From assembly GCF_030252325.1 (NCBI RefSeq), contig NZ_CP126981.1, positions 4,712,001-4,776,000 of the forward strand: a DNA stretch of 64,000 nt, read 5' to 3'. A program made the translations under genes and the position numbers. Below are positions 38,725-48,680 of this stretch, piece after piece. Each line of letters starts with the position of its first letter. The stretch's first letter is position 1. The stretch comes from Candidatus Mycobacterium wuenschmannii (lineage in GTDB: Bacteria; Actinomycetota; Actinomycetes; Mycobacteriales; Mycobacteriaceae). Below the pieces are notes generated by a model that saw nothing but the letters and a program-made list of their open reading frames with translations, ran no database searches and was not told the origin of the DNA.

Positions 38725-39338
38725 CAGTATTGGCGATCGATACCTCGACCCCCGCGGTGACCGCGGGCATCGTCGTCGACAGCGCGTTGCTGGCCGAGCG
38801 GGTCAGCCTTGATGCCCGCGCGCACGCCGAACGCATCACGCCGAATGTGTTGGCCGCGTTGGCCGATGCCAACCGCTCGATGGCCGACCTCGAGGCGGTG
38901 GTGGTCGGCTGCGGTCCGGGTCCGTTCACCGGCCTGCGCGTGGGTATGGCGACCGCGTCGGCCTATGGTCACGCCCTGGGCATCCCGGTTTATGGGGTGT
39001 GCAGCCTCGACGCGATCGGAGTGCAGACCAGCGGCGAGGTGCTGGTGGTCACCGATGCGCGTCGGCGCGAGATCTACTGGGCCCGTTATCGCGACGGGGT
39101 GCGTGTCGACGGTCCGGCGGTCAGTGCGCCGGCCGACGTCGACACCGGAGGAGCGCCGGCGGTGGCCGGATCACCGGATCACGCGGCGCTGTTCGGTTTG
39201 CCTCGTGTGGAGCCGTCGTATCCGAACTCGATGGGCCTGGTGGCCTCGGTGGACTGGTCGCAGCCGCCGGATGCGTTGGTGCCGTTGTACCTCCGTCGGC
39301 CGGACGCCAAGACCCTTGCCGAGCGGGCCAAGCAGTGA
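38703..39338 (+). CDS. tsaB: tRNA threonylcarbamoyladenosine biosynthesis scaffold TsaB
   Basis: ASKHA-fold partner of TsaD, 211 residues from GTG 38703 (AGGA 7 bp upstream); GTG 38721, overlapping the tsaE stop, is a close alternative. VLAIDTSTPAVTAGIV at the N-terminus, VVVGCGPGPFTGLRVGMATA in the dimerisation region, and the C-terminal LVPLYLRRPDAK expected of the family. Its TGA overlaps the GTG of rimI. Confidence 0.95.
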   Translation: MAVEPAVTVLAIDTSTPAVTAGIVVDSALLAERVSLDARAHAERITPNVLAALADANRSMADLEAVVVGCGPGPFTGLRVGMATASAYGHALGIPVYGVCSLDAIGVQTSGEVLVVTDARRREIYWARYRDGVRVDGPAVSAPADVDTGGAPAVAGSPDHAALFGLPRVEPSYPNSMGLVASVDWSQPPDALVPLYLRRPDAKTLAERAKQ

Positions 39339-39787
39339 CCGTGATGATCGACGGCCTGACCGAGGCCGACGCCGCCCGCTGCGCCGAGCTGGAGGCGATC
39401 CTGTTTCCCGGCGACGACCCGTGGCCCACAGTTGCTTTCGTCCGCGAGCTGGCGGCCGAGCACAACCACTACGTCGCGGCCCGAGAGTCCGACACGCTGG
39501 TCGGCTATGGCGGCATCTCCCGCCTGGGCCGCACGCCGCCGTTCGAATACGAAATCCACACCATCGGCGTCGACCCTGAATTCCAGGGCCGTGGCATCGG
39601 CCGCCGGATGCTCGATGCGCTGCTGAACATCGCCGCTGACTCCGTCGTGCATCTCGAGGTCCGCACCGACAACGAGCCGGCGATCGCGCTGTATCGCAGC
39701 GTGGGTTTCACCGAAGTCGGCGTGCGCAGGCGGTATTACCGCATCAGCGGCGCGGACGCCTACACCATGCGCAGGGAAGCCATATGA
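39335..39787 (+). CDS. rimI: Ribosomal-protein-alanine N-acetyltransferase RimI-like (GNAT)
   Basis: 150 residues from GTG 39335, in a GTGA overlap with tsaB. GNAT fold with the acetyl-CoA loop [15 protein letters not shown] and the C-terminal [23 protein letters not shown]. Acetylates protein N-termini (S18 in E. coli). Lies between tsaB and tsaD as in many actinobacteria, and its TGA overlaps the tsaD ATG. Confidence 0.92.
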   Translation: MTVMIDGLTEADAARCAELEAILFPGDDPWPTVAFVRELAAEHNHYVAARESDTLVGYGGISRLGRTPPFEYEIHTIGVDPEFQGRGIGRRMLDALLNIAADSVVHLEVRTDNEPAIALYRSVGFTEVGVRRRYYRISGADAYTMRREAI

Positions 39788-40809
39788 CAACCATCCTCGC
39801 AATCGAAACATCCTGCGACGAAACAGGAGTCGGCATCGCCCGGCTCGACGACGACGGAACCGTGACGCTACTGGCCGACGAGGTGGCCTCCAGCGTCGAC
39901 GAGCACGTCCGCTACGGCGGCGTCGTCCCCGAGGTCGCGTCGCGGGCCCACCTGGAGGCCCTAGGCCCGGCGATGCGCCGGGCCCTGGACACCGCGGGAC
40001 TGGACAAGCCCGACGTTGTCGCCGCCACGATCGGGCCGGGGCTGGCGGGCGCCCTGCTCGTGGGAGTGGCTGCGGCCAAAGCGTATTCGGCCGCCTGGGA
40101 CGTGCCGTTCTACGCGGTCAACCATCTCGGCGGGCACCTGGCCGCCGACGTCTACGAGCACGGACCGCTGCCCGAAAGTGTCGCGCTGCTGGTCTCCGGC
40201 GGGCACACCCATCTGCTGCACGTCCGCTCGCTCGATCAGCCGATCGTCGAGCTCGGCAGCACCGTCGACGACGCCGCGGGGGAGGCCTACGACAAGGTGG
40301 CCCGGCTGCTCGGGCTGGGTTATCCCGGCGGCAAGGTGCTCGACGACCTCGCGCAGACCGGCGACCGCGACGCGATCGTGTTCCCGCGCGGTATGACCGG
40401 CCCACGCGACGAGCCGCACGCGTTCAGCTTCTCCGGCCTCAAGACCGCCGTCGCCCGCTACGTGGAGAGCCACCCCGACGCCTCGACGGCCGATGTCGCC
40501 GCCGGCTTCCAGGAGTCGGTGGCCGATGTGCTGACCATGAAGGCCGTCCGCGCCGCCACCGAGCTCGGGGTGTCCACCCTGTTGATCGCAGGCGGGGTCG
40601 CGGCGAACTCGCGGCTGCGGGAGCTCGCCGCGCAGCGCTGCGAGGCCGCCGGGTTGACCCTGCGTATCCCCAGGTTGCGGCTGTGCACCGACAACGGCGC
40701 GATGATCGCGGCGTTCGCCGCGCATTTGCTCGCCGCTGGGGCGTCGCCTTCTGCCCTCGACGTCGCCAGCAATCCGGGCCTGCCGGTGGTCACGGGCCAC
40801 ATCAGCTGA
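39784..40809 (+). CDS. tsaD: tRNA N6-adenosine threonylcarbamoyltransferase TsaD
   Basis: Transfers the threonylcarbamoyl group to A37 of ANN-reading tRNAs. 341 residues. [19 protein letters not shown] start, metal-binding [10 protein letters not shown] and [15 protein letters not shown] histidines, [12 protein letters not shown], and the nucleotide loop [16 protein letters not shown]. Last gene of the alr-hydrolase-tsaE-tsaB-rimI-tsaD string. Followed by the heat-shock operator of groES. Confidence 0.97.
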   Translation: MTTILAIETSCDETGVGIARLDDDGTVTLLADEVASSVDEHVRYGGVVPEVASRAHLEALGPAMRRALDTAGLDKPDVVAATIGPGLAGALLVGVAAAKAYSAAWDVPFYAVNHLGGHLAADVYEHGPLPESVALLVSGGHTHLLHVRSLDQPIVELGSTVDDAAGEAYDKVARLLGLGYPGGKVLDDLAQTGDRDAIVFPRGMTGPRDEPHAFSFSGLKTAVARYVESHPDASTADVAAGFQESVADVLTMKAVRAATELGVSTLLIAGGVAANSRLRELAAQRCEAAGLTLRIPRLRLCTDNGAMIAAFAAHLLAAGASPSALDVASNPGLPVVTGHIS

Positions 40810-40835
40810 CAGCGAAGGAGCACCAGCCCAACCTT

Positions 40836-40867
40836 GAGTGCTAGCACTCGCATGTATAGAGTGCTAG
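40836..40867 (+). promoter_or_regulatory. CIRCE operator (HrcA site) with an extra half-site upstream of groES-groEL1
   Basis: CTAGCACTC at 40841-40849, a 9-base spacer, and GAGTGCTAG at 40859-40867 match the CIRCE consensus except for C/G instead of T/A at the outer ends. A third half-site GAGTGCTAG at 40836-40844 makes a perfect palindrome with the first arm. A promoter candidate TTGAGT (40834-40839) / TATAGA (40855-40860) lies within it, so bound HrcA would block polymerase. About 130 bp upstream of groES. Confidence 0.92.
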
Positions 40868-40994
40868 GTGGCAATCGGACGATCCGGGCGTCGGCACCCG
40901 CGACGACGACGCTTAGGCACGGACGAAAGCCAAAACACCTGGTAGATCGGGGCAACCGCTCCGAACCTGACTAACTAAGTGGAGGGCTCCAATC

Positions 40995-41297
40995 GTGGCG
41001 AGCGTCAACATCAAGCCACTCGAGGACAAGATCCTCGTACAGGCCAACGAGGCCGAGACCACGACCGCATCCGGTCTGGTCATTCCCGACACCGCTAAGG
41101 AAAAGCCCCAAGAGGGCAAAGTCGTCGCCGTCGGCCCCGGCCGGTGGGATGAGGACGGCTCGAAGCGGATTCCGCTGGACGTGTCCGAAGGCGACACCGT
41201 CATCTACAGCAAGTACGGCGGCACCGAGATCAAGTACGGCGGCGAGGAGTACCTGATCCTCTCGGCCCGCGACGTGCTGGCTGTCGTCAACAAGTAA
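40995..41297 (+). CDS. groES: Co-chaperonin GroES
   Basis: 100 residues from GTG 40995 ([20 protein letters not shown]), with AGTGGAGGGCTCC as ribosome site. Contains the mobile loop ([21 protein letters not shown]) and the core [20 protein letters not shown]. Heptameric lid of the chaperonin. Under CIRCE/HrcA control and followed by groEL1 after a 79-bp spacer that folds into a hairpin. Confidence 0.98.
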   Translation: MASVNIKPLEDKILVQANEAETTTASGLVIPDTAKEKPQEGKVVAVGPGRWDEDGSKRIPLDVSEGDTVIYSKYGGTEIKYGGEEYLILSARDVLAVVNK

Positions 41298-41308
41298 GCA
41301 TTCGTGTC

Positions 41309-41351
41309 CCGCCCCGGAGCTTCCCGTTACGACGGGTGAGTTCCGGGGCGG
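41309..41351 (+). repeat. Intercistronic hairpin between groES and groEL1
   Basis: Outer arms 41309-41318 (ccgccccgga) and 41342-41351 pair perfectly. An inner stem cccgt/acggg (41323-41327 with 41332-41336) stacks inside. No T-run follows. It lies between the groES stop and the groEL1 start and may act as a processing or stability signal that sets different GroES and GroEL1 levels (inference). Confidence 0.6.
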
Positions 41352-41367
41352 TACTCGTTAGCCATAA

Positions 41368-42996
<1,629 letters not shown>

Positions 42997-43011
42997 AACG
43001 CAGCAGTCTAG

Positions 43012-43046
43012 AAACACCCCCGGTCACGCGGCCGGGGGTGTTTTTT
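43012..43046 (+). terminator. Rho-independent terminator of groES-groEL1
   Basis: 12-bp perfect stem (43012-43023 aaacacccccgg with 43032-43043) and an 8-base loop, with a T-run at 43041-43046. The most classical intrinsic terminator in the window. It marks the end of the conserved backbone and the start of the accessory region. Confidence 0.92.
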
Positions 43047-43122
43047 GCTTGAGCTGCGCTGTCAGGCCGTTGGACCACGTACGATCCCGCACGTCGGGGG
43101 CCTCACGAAGGAGCAAGACGCG

Positions 43123-43749
43123 ATGCGGGTTTCTCAGACGATGTTCGTCGGCCCACTGACAGCGGCGCTGGTTGTATCGGTGGCTGCCTGCGGCGGTCAT
43201 CCATCACCACCGGCAGCGAAGTCGACGACTGCGGTACCGGCTTCCAGTTCCTCGGCGCCCGCCCAGCCGAGCGACTACACCGCCCTATTGATCAAGGCGA
43301 GAGACATCGACGCGCCGATGCCGTTCGTCGCCGGCCCGGCGACGAGCAACCCCAACGGCCAGCCGGGCGCCGCGATCACGTTCAGCAGCCAACCCCACCC
43401 CGAGGATCAGAGCGGCATCACGGTGAAAGACGTCCAGATCGTCGACACCATCCACGTGCTGTCGGATCCGGCCGCTGCCGCGAGCGCGCTGAACTCCGCA
43501 AAGTCGGGTCAGGCTTTGGTGAAAGATCCGAAAACCGATTCGGCCGATGTGGGCACCGGCGGAACGCTGTTGTCGGGCACATCGCCAGACGGGTCGAAGA
43601 GCGTGACGGCGTTGCTGTTCACCGAGGGCCGAGGCTTCGTCACGCTGGAATTTGTCGGCGGGGTCGATTCGCCTCCGCCGCCGCCGGACTTCGTCATCGA
43701 CGTCGGCCACAAACAGGATGCGGCCGTCAAAAAGGGGCTCGGCGGCTAA
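43123..43749 (+). CDS. Putative secreted lipoprotein, function unknown
   Basis: 208 residues from ATG 43123 (GAAGGAG about 10 bp upstream). Signal sequence TMFVGPLTAALVVSVAACGG with lipobox VAAC and acylated Cys23. A Ser/Pro/Ala-rich linker follows, then a folded domain of about 150 residues with alternating strands (ITVKDVQIVDTIHVLSDPAAA; KSVTALLFTEGRGFVTLEF). No catalytic motif recognised. Resembles the broad class of small mycobacterial lipoproteins with a mycobacterial-specific domain. First gene after the groEL1 terminator. Confidence 0.8.
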   Translation: MRVSQTMFVGPLTAALVVSVAACGGHPSPPAAKSTTAVPASSSSAPAQPSDYTALLIKARDIDAPMPFVAGPATSNPNGQPGAAITFSSQPHPEDQSGITVKDVQIVDTIHVLSDPAAAASALNSAKSGQALVKDPKTDSADVGTGGTLLSGTSPDGSKSVTALLFTEGRGFVTLEFVGGVDSPPPPPDFVIDVGHKQDAAVKKGLGG

Positions 43750-43776
43750 CGGCGTTGCGGCCGTAGTCGTTTCGCC

Positions 43777-45288
43777 ATGGACCGCATTTGGCAATGGGCG
43801 TGGGATCACCACAAAACCCGGTACTCGTGGGCGTGCTGGGCGCTCACCCTCCCACTAGCCCTCCCGGTCTTTCTCGCCTGGACGTTGGGCATCGTCGCGC
43901 TAGAGGGATCTCATTGCTACGCCGAGGCGGCCGCGGTGACGATGATCGCTGTGCCCGCATACCTGTATATGGGGGCGCTTCCAGGCGGACGAGACGGCCG
44001 CCCCATCGAGCGATGGGCCGCCGGCGCCGAGGTTGATCGAGAGAGCGCGCTGCGCGCCACCTATAGCCATGGCCGGAAGTTGATCGTGCGAGGAGTGGTC
44101 GTAACCAGCGCGTCGATCGCCGCGCTGTTCGCTGGCGTCGGGACGATCGCCGGGGCCAGCGGGTCGCGGGTCGTTCAGTACGCCCTCTTGGGGGCCATCG
44201 CCGGAACCGCAAGCCAGCTGATCACGCTGCACAGCCTCATCGAGGCAACGATGCGGCCAGCCAGGGCTGCCCTCACCTCGGATATCGAAATCGGCGGTTC
44301 CCTGCCTCGCTCTCGCCCGGGGTTCGCCACGTGGAACAACGTGGCCATCCTTGCGGTGGCGTTCGTCTTTGCCGTGGCGGGCGCGATTCTGGCAGTGGTG
44401 CTCGACGCGGCCGGTCACGGTCCCGGCCTGGCCCTGGTGATCGGCGGCCTGTTGGTGCTCGTCGTCGGCCCATCACTGTGGGCCGCGTATTCGCCACTGC
44501 TGCAATCGATTCGCGACCTCACCGACGGGACCGAGCGTGTCGCGGCCGGTGATTACGGTCAACGACTGCCGGTGGTGCAGGATGACGACCTCGGCGCGTT
44601 GGCAGCATCTTTCAACCGCATGCAGGCGGGATTGGCTGAGCGGCAACGACTTCAGGCGGCGTTTGGCACCTACGTTGATCCGGGGCTGGCGGAACGACTG
44701 CTCAAGCAGGGTGACCATGTCTTCACCGGCGAGCGCCGCGAGGTGACCGTGATGTTCGTCGACATCCGCGACTTCACCCCGTTCGCCGAGGCGCACAGTG
44801 CCGAGGACACCGTCGCACGGCTGAATGCGTTGTTCGAGATCGTGGTGCCCGCCGTCGTCGAAGCCGGGGGGCACGTCAACAAATTCCTCGGTGACGGTGC
44901 GCTTGCGGTGTTCGGCGCCCCGAACGATGTCGCCGGTCATGCCGACGCGGCGGTGGGCGCAGCGATGGCGATCGATCGCCTCGTCGCTGAGCGATTCGAA
45001 GGTGGGCTTCGTATCGGCATCGGGATCAACACCGGTGTCGTGATCGCCGGCACCATCGGCGGCGCCGGCAAGCTCGAGTTCACGCTGATTGGCGATACCG
45101 TCAACGTCGCCGCCCGGGTAGAGCAGCTGACGAAGTCCACCGGCGACGCCATCCTCCTAACTCGGCAGACCGTGGATGCCTTGGCGGTGCGACCCAGCGG
45201 GCTCGGCGACCGGGGCTCCCATGCACTGAAGGGAAAGTCGGCAGCGACAACACTTTTCGGCCTCGCCCCTGTCGTCGCGCAGCGCTGA
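43777..45288 (+). CDS. Membrane class III adenylate/guanylate cyclase with HAMP domain
   Basis: 503 residues. Six hydrophobic segments in the first 240 residues, then a HAMP linker (SPLLQSIRDLTDGTERVAAGDYGQRL), then a class III cyclase domain. Metal-binding aspartates lie in MFVDIRDFTPF and in KFLGDGALAVFGAP; the transition-state region is LIGDTVNVAARVEQL. This layout matches the Rv1318c-Rv1320c and Rv3645 cyclases of M. tuberculosis. Starts 27 bp after the lipoprotein gene. Possible source of the nucleotide sensed by the cNMP-domain kinase at 1168, though they lie 41 kb apart (speculative). Confidence 0.93.
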   Translation: MDRIWQWAWDHHKTRYSWACWALTLPLALPVFLAWTLGIVALEGSHCYAEAAAVTMIAVPAYLYMGALPGGRDGRPIERWAAGAEVDRESALRATYSHGRKLIVRGVVVTSASIAALFAGVGTIAGASGSRVVQYALLGAIAGTASQLITLHSLIEATMRPARAALTSDIEIGGSLPRSRPGFATWNNVAILAVAFVFAVAGAILAVVLDAAGHGPGLALVIGGLLVLVVGPSLWAAYSPLLQSIRDLTDGTERVAAGDYGQRLPVVQDDDLGALAASFNRMQAGLAERQRLQAAFGTYVDPGLAERLLKQGDHVFTGERREVTVMFVDIRDFTPFAEAHSAEDTVARLNALFEIVVPAVVEAGGHVNKFLGDGALAVFGAPNDVAGHADAAVGAAMAIDRLVAERFEGGLRIGIGINTGVVIAGTIGGAGKLEFTLIGDTVNVAARVEQLTKSTGDAILLTRQTVDALAVRPSGLGDRGSHALKGKSAATTLFGLAPVVAQR

Positions 45289-45311
45289 ATGGGGCAACCG
45301 CCCCATGTTTT
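45289..45311 (+). terminator. Intrinsic terminator after the cyclase gene
   Basis: 7-bp stem atggggc/gccccat (45289-45295 with 45300-45306), loop aacc, followed by a short TTTT at 45308-45311. It begins at the base after the cyclase stop codon. Compact but complete. Confidence 0.7.
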
Positions 45312-45380
45312 AGGCGCCAGATAGGAGAACAATGTGCCGTGCGCGGCCTGCGCTGCCGCGCGGAGCAAAGGGGCCGGCGC

Positions 45381-45668
45381 ATGAAACTCCACCGCATGAT
45401 CCTCGCCAGCGCCGTACTGATCGGCGGCATCACAGCGGTCACCACCGGAACCGCGTCGGCCTCGGGCCCGCCGGGGTGTACCAGTTACGCGTGTTGGTGC
45501 CCGGGGCAACCAATTCCGGGAAACATCGCGGGCGACTGGGACATGAACAGCTGCCACGACTGGCACTACTCGTTCCACGACGACAAGAACGCGCCGCATC
45601 AACAGATCGTCCAGGGGCCGATGATGTGCAGCTACGGACCCGGCTTCCTGCCACCGTGCGCCGCCTGA
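45381..45668 (+). CDS. Small secreted cysteine-rich protein, WCPGQ...CHD family
   Basis: 95 residues from ATG 45381. Signal peptide KLHRMILASAVLIGGITAVT with cleavage near ASAS. The mature chain has six cysteines, with WCPGQPIPGNIAGDWDMNSCHDWHY sharing the WCPGQ-WD-CHD pattern of the secreted protein at 28546. It ends MCSYGPGFLPPCAA. I know this pattern only as a mycobacterial secreted family without assigned function. Likely disulfide-bonded and extracellular. Confidence 0.82.
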   Translation: MKLHRMILASAVLIGGITAVTTGTASASGPPGCTSYACWCPGQPIPGNIAGDWDMNSCHDWHYSFHDDKNAPHQQIVQGPMMCSYGPGFLPPCAA

Positions 45669-45733
45669 TCGCGGCCGGGCGTTGAACAGGAGCGTCGGCA
45701 ACGCTGGCCTATAAGGCCGCGTGCCGCGCCTGC

Positions 45734-45749
45734 AACCAAATATATGTTC
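45734..45749 (-). promoter_or_regulatory. 16-bp AT-rich box, copy 1 (upstream of mycofactocin-type SDR)
   Basis: Reads GAACATATATTTGGTT on the minus strand. It is one of four related 16-mers (also 45891, 48617, 49552) with consensus GRACAWATATTWGGTY; ten positions are invariant. It lies 270 bp before the SDR gene in the AT-rich gap 45669-46003. That 335-bp gap shows no convincing gene. Candidate binding site for the cluster's regulator, which is not encoded nearby. Confidence 0.5.
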
Positions 45750-45890
45750 AGATGGCGGAGCCCGGACCGTGCGCGCGTCGCCCGCTGTTGAGTGGCTTCC
45801 TGTGTGCTGATGCTGGTACGGGCCAGGGTGTTAACAATCACGGGTGGTGCGCGACGTCGTGGGGCAGGTGCGGACTCCCACCGAGCCTAA

Positions 45891-45906
45891 AACCAAATAT
45901 TTGTCC
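45891..45906 (-). promoter_or_regulatory. 16-bp AT-rich box, copy 2
   Basis: Reads GGACAAATATTTGGTT on the minus strand, 13 of 16 identical to copy 1. It ends 8 bp before the -35 hexamer at 45915, the position expected of an activator site. Lies 157 bp downstream of copy 1. Confidence 0.55.
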
Positions 45907-45914
45907 TGCTATGG

Positions 45915-45943
45915 TTGACTCTGCGCGGAATGCTCCCTTAGGT
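45915..45943 (+). promoter_or_regulatory. Candidate promoter of the SDR-VWA operon
   Basis: TTGACT (45915-45920) and TTAGGT (45938-45943) are separated by 17 bp. The -35 is close to consensus and the -10 is weak, fitting an activator-dependent promoter. It lies 60 bp upstream of the SDR start, with the AT-rich box just before it. Confidence 0.45.
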
Positions 45944-46003
45944 TCGGTGCACATCCGAGCCTGGGCCGTTCCCACGCTCGACGATCGCCAGGGACGGAGA
46001 GGG

Positions 46004-46885
46004 ATGTCCGGAAAGCTCGAAGGCAAGGTCGCTTTCATCACGGGGGCGGCGCGCGGTCAGGGCAGGGCCCACGCCATCGCCATGGCGCAGGAAGGTGCCG
46101 ACATCATCGCGGTCGACATCTGCCGCGACATCCCCTCGAACCCGTACCCGCTCGCGACACCCGACGATTTGTCCGAAACCGAGCGCGCCGTCAAGGAACT
46201 CGGCCGTCGCGTGCTGGCGCGCGTCGCCGATGTCCGCGAGCGGCACGAGCTGCGAGAGGCCGTCGAGGCGGGCGTGGCCGACCTCGGCAAGATCGACATC
46301 GTCGTCGCTAACGCCGGCATCCTCCCAATGGCCATGGGCCGGCCGCACGACGCGATGTCGTTCGTCGACGCCTCCGACGTCGACCTGCTCGGCGTGATGA
46401 ACACCGTCGCGGTCACGGTGCCGCACCTGCCCAACGGATCGTCGGTGATCATCACCGGGTCGACGGCGGGCATGATCCGGGGGACGACCGACAACCCGAA
46501 CATGGGCCCCGGCGGCCGCGGGTACGGCTGGAGCAAGCGGGTGATCATCGAGTACGTCGAGGAGATGTCGCTGGCTTTGGCGGACAGGATGATTCGCGTC
46601 AACGCCATCCACCCGACGAACTGCAACACCCACCTGCTGCAGAACGACGGCATGTACAGCATGTTCCGTCCGGACCTCACTCAGCAGGGCAAGCAGGCGA
46701 GCCGCGAGGACGCCGAACCGCTGTTCACCCTCTTCCAGGCGATGCCCATTCCCTATGTCGAGCCCGAGGACATGGCAAACCTCGGCGTCTTCCTGGCGAG
46801 CGACGACAGCCGCTACATCACCGGTCAGCAGATCAGGGTGGATGGCGGCTCGTTGCTGAAGTGGCCCAACGGGCCTGGGGGATAG
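46004..46885 (+). CDS. Mycofactocin-coupled SDR family oxidoreductase (carveol dehydrogenase-like)
   Basis: 293 residues from ATG 46004 with GGACGGAGAGGG upstream. Rossmann motif ITGAARGQGRAHAIAMAQEG and acidic VDICRD for NAD. Catalytic Ser in ITGSTAGM, and YGWSK with Tyr/Lys. The insertion after the first strands (SNPYPLATPDDLSETERAV) is typical of SDRs that hold a non-exchangeable NAD re-oxidised by mycofactocin. Probably oxidises an alcohol intermediate. It begins the catabolic block and is followed 18 bp later by the VWA gene. Confidence 0.9.
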   Translation: MSGKLEGKVAFITGAARGQGRAHAIAMAQEGADIIAVDICRDIPSNPYPLATPDDLSETERAVKELGRRVLARVADVRERHELREAVEAGVADLGKIDIVVANAGILPMAMGRPHDAMSFVDASDVDLLGVMNTVAVTVPHLPNGSSVIITGSTAGMIRGTTDNPNMGPGGRGYGWSKRVIIEYVEEMSLALADRMIRVNAIHPTNCNTHLLQNDGMYSMFRPDLTQQGKQASREDAEPLFTLFQAMPIPYVEPEDMANLGVFLASDDSRYITGQQIRVDGGSLLKWPNGPGG

Positions 46886-46903
46886 GCTGATTCGCTGAAA
46901 ACA

Positions 46904-48601
46904 GTGGTGACTGTCAACGAAGCCGACCTGCTGCACGATCTCGGCGTGTTCGCCTCTGCTTTCGCCGGGCGCGCAATCGGGGTGGACGCGCAGCGCCCGG
47001 GCGAGCCGACGTGGACCGACGGCCAGACGATCTATGTCGATCCGTCAGCGTCGCTCGACACCAACCTTGAGGCGATCGCCGTCCAGGCGTCGATGATCGC
47101 TGCGGGAAGCTTCGATCCGGAGATCGCGCGGCAGTTGGGCCGGCATTCGAGATTGGCCCGGCGTTACCTGGCGGTTGAAGGACATCGCGCCCTGGTGGCG
47201 AACGCCGAGGTGCTGCCGCGTCAGCTGGCATCGCTGGGCAGCACCGGTATCGCCGAACGCACTGGCTCGCCGCAGGATTCGCTGGCGCTGGCCGGTAGCA
47301 AGGACCCGATCGACGAACCACCCGCCGTGTTCGGTGCGATCCGCGCGAACAAGGTGCTGGCCGCCGGCGCGCGCGCAACCAAGCAGGCCGAGCAGGAGGC
47401 GCCGGCGCACGTACCGCGTCGCGGGCAGCGGCAGGAACTCGAAGAACTCGACGACGATGCCGTCGACGACACCGACGATCCCGATCTGTTCACCAGTCCG
47501 GTGGGCGGTGGCGGTTTCATCGGCAAGTGGCTCAAGAAGATGCTGTCCTCGGCCCGCAAGACGGGTAGCGGGGGCGGCCCGCCCGGAGCGGACACCCCGA
47601 CCCATCGTACGAACTCCGGAACCCGGGGCGCCTACGCCGTCTCATCGCTGGCGTCGGCATCTAGCGAGAACGTCATCGACCACGAAGCGGACCTGCGCTC
47701 CCGCGGCGTGAAATATCCGGAATGGGATGCCGGTCGCAAGAGCTACCGGCACGATTGGTGCACCGTCGTCGAAACCGAGCCTGTCACAAAGGGATCGGCG
47801 AGTTCGGCCATCGACGCCGCCATCGGCGTGCGGCGCCCGCTAGCTCGGCTCGGGATGGGTCTGCACCGCTCACACCGCCAGCCCCAGGGTGACGACCTCG
47901 ACATCGACGCTGTGGTCGAAGCCCGCGTCGAGGCGATGGCCGGGTCGGTGCCCGACGAGGCGGTGTACCTCGACAGCATGCGACGACGCCGCGACCTGTC
48001 GGTGCTGTTGTTGCTGGACATCTCGGGTTCGACGGCCGAGGCCGGCACGGTGGGCCGCACCGTGCACGAGCAGCAGCGCGCCGCGGTCGCCAACCTCACC
48101 GTCGCGCTGCACGATCTCGGCGATCGCGTGGCGCTCTACGCCTACTACTCGCAGGGGCGCGGCGCGGTGAGCATGGTTCCGGTCAAGCGTTTCGACCATC
48201 ATCTCGACAGCCAGGTGCTCAGGCGGCTGAACAGCTTGGAGCCCGGGGCATATTCGCGGTTGGGCGCGGCGATCCGCCACGGCTCCGCCGTGCTGGAGGC
48301 TCGCGGGGGCACCTCGCGACGGCTGCTGGTGGTGCTGTCCGACGGGCTGGCCTACGACCACGGGTACGAGCGCGCCTATGGGGCGGCCGACGCGCGGCGC
48401 GCGTTGAGCGAGGCTCGCCGGCGCGGCACCGGATGTGTGTGCTTGACGGTGGGAGCGGGCACCGACGTCGAGTCTCTGCGCAGGGTGTTCGGCAGCACCG
48501 CGCACGCCAGCGTCGCGCGCCCCGATGAGCTCACGAATGTCATTGGGCCGCTGTTCCGTTCGGCGATCCGATCGGCCGAAGTGCGGAGGCGGGTGTCATG
48601 A
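46904..48601 (+). CDS. VWA-domain protein, NorD/CbbO-like
   Basis: 565 residues from GTG 46904 (GTG 46907 also possible). The N-terminal half has an irregular helical region with an acidic stretch (ELEELDDDAVDDTDDPD). The C-terminal half is a von Willebrand A domain with MIDAS motif LLLLDISGSTAE and the later SDGLAYDHGYERAYG. NorD and CbbO partner a MoxR-type ATPase to insert or remodel metal centres; the partner is at 48681. No nitric oxide reductase or RuBisCO gene is nearby, so the client must be another enzyme of this cluster. Confidence 0.88.
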   Translation: MVTVNEADLLHDLGVFASAFAGRAIGVDAQRPGEPTWTDGQTIYVDPSASLDTNLEAIAVQASMIAAGSFDPEIARQLGRHSRLARRYLAVEGHRALVANAEVLPRQLASLGSTGIAERTGSPQDSLALAGSKDPIDEPPAVFGAIRANKVLAAGARATKQAEQEAPAHVPRRGQRQELEELDDDAVDDTDDPDLFTSPVGGGGFIGKWLKKMLSSARKTGSGGGPPGADTPTHRTNSGTRGAYAVSSLASASSENVIDHEADLRSRGVKYPEWDAGRKSYRHDWCTVVETEPVTKGSASSAIDAAIGVRRPLARLGMGLHRSHRQPQGDDLDIDAVVEARVEAMAGSVPDEAVYLDSMRRRRDLSVLLLLDISGSTAEAGTVGRTVHEQQRAAVANLTVALHDLGDRVALYAYYSQGRGAVSMVPVKRFDHHLDSQVLRRLNSLEPGAYSRLGAAIRHGSAVLEARGGTSRRLLVVLSDGLAYDHGYERAYGAADARRALSEARRRGTGCVCLTVGAGTDVESLRRVFGSTAHASVARPDELTNVIGPLFRSAIRSAEVRRRVS

Positions 48602-48612
48602 CGAGACGTCGC

Positions 48613-48642
48613 CTTGAAACTAACATCTGTTCCACTTACGCT
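48613..48642 (+). promoter_or_regulatory. Promoter overlapping AT-rich box copy 4, before the MoxR-like gene
   Basis: TTGAAA (48613-48618) and TACGCT (48637-48642), 18-bp spacing, resembles a housekeeping promoter. Box copy 4 (GAACAGATGTTAGTTT on the minus strand, 48617-48632) lies between the hexamers, where a bound protein would repress. It is the most divergent copy, and its core AACAgaTGTT is itself a palindrome. Confidence 0.45.
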
Positions 48643-48680
48643 CCATTCACCGCATCGCAGCGGTCGGCGGAAGGGTAGTT

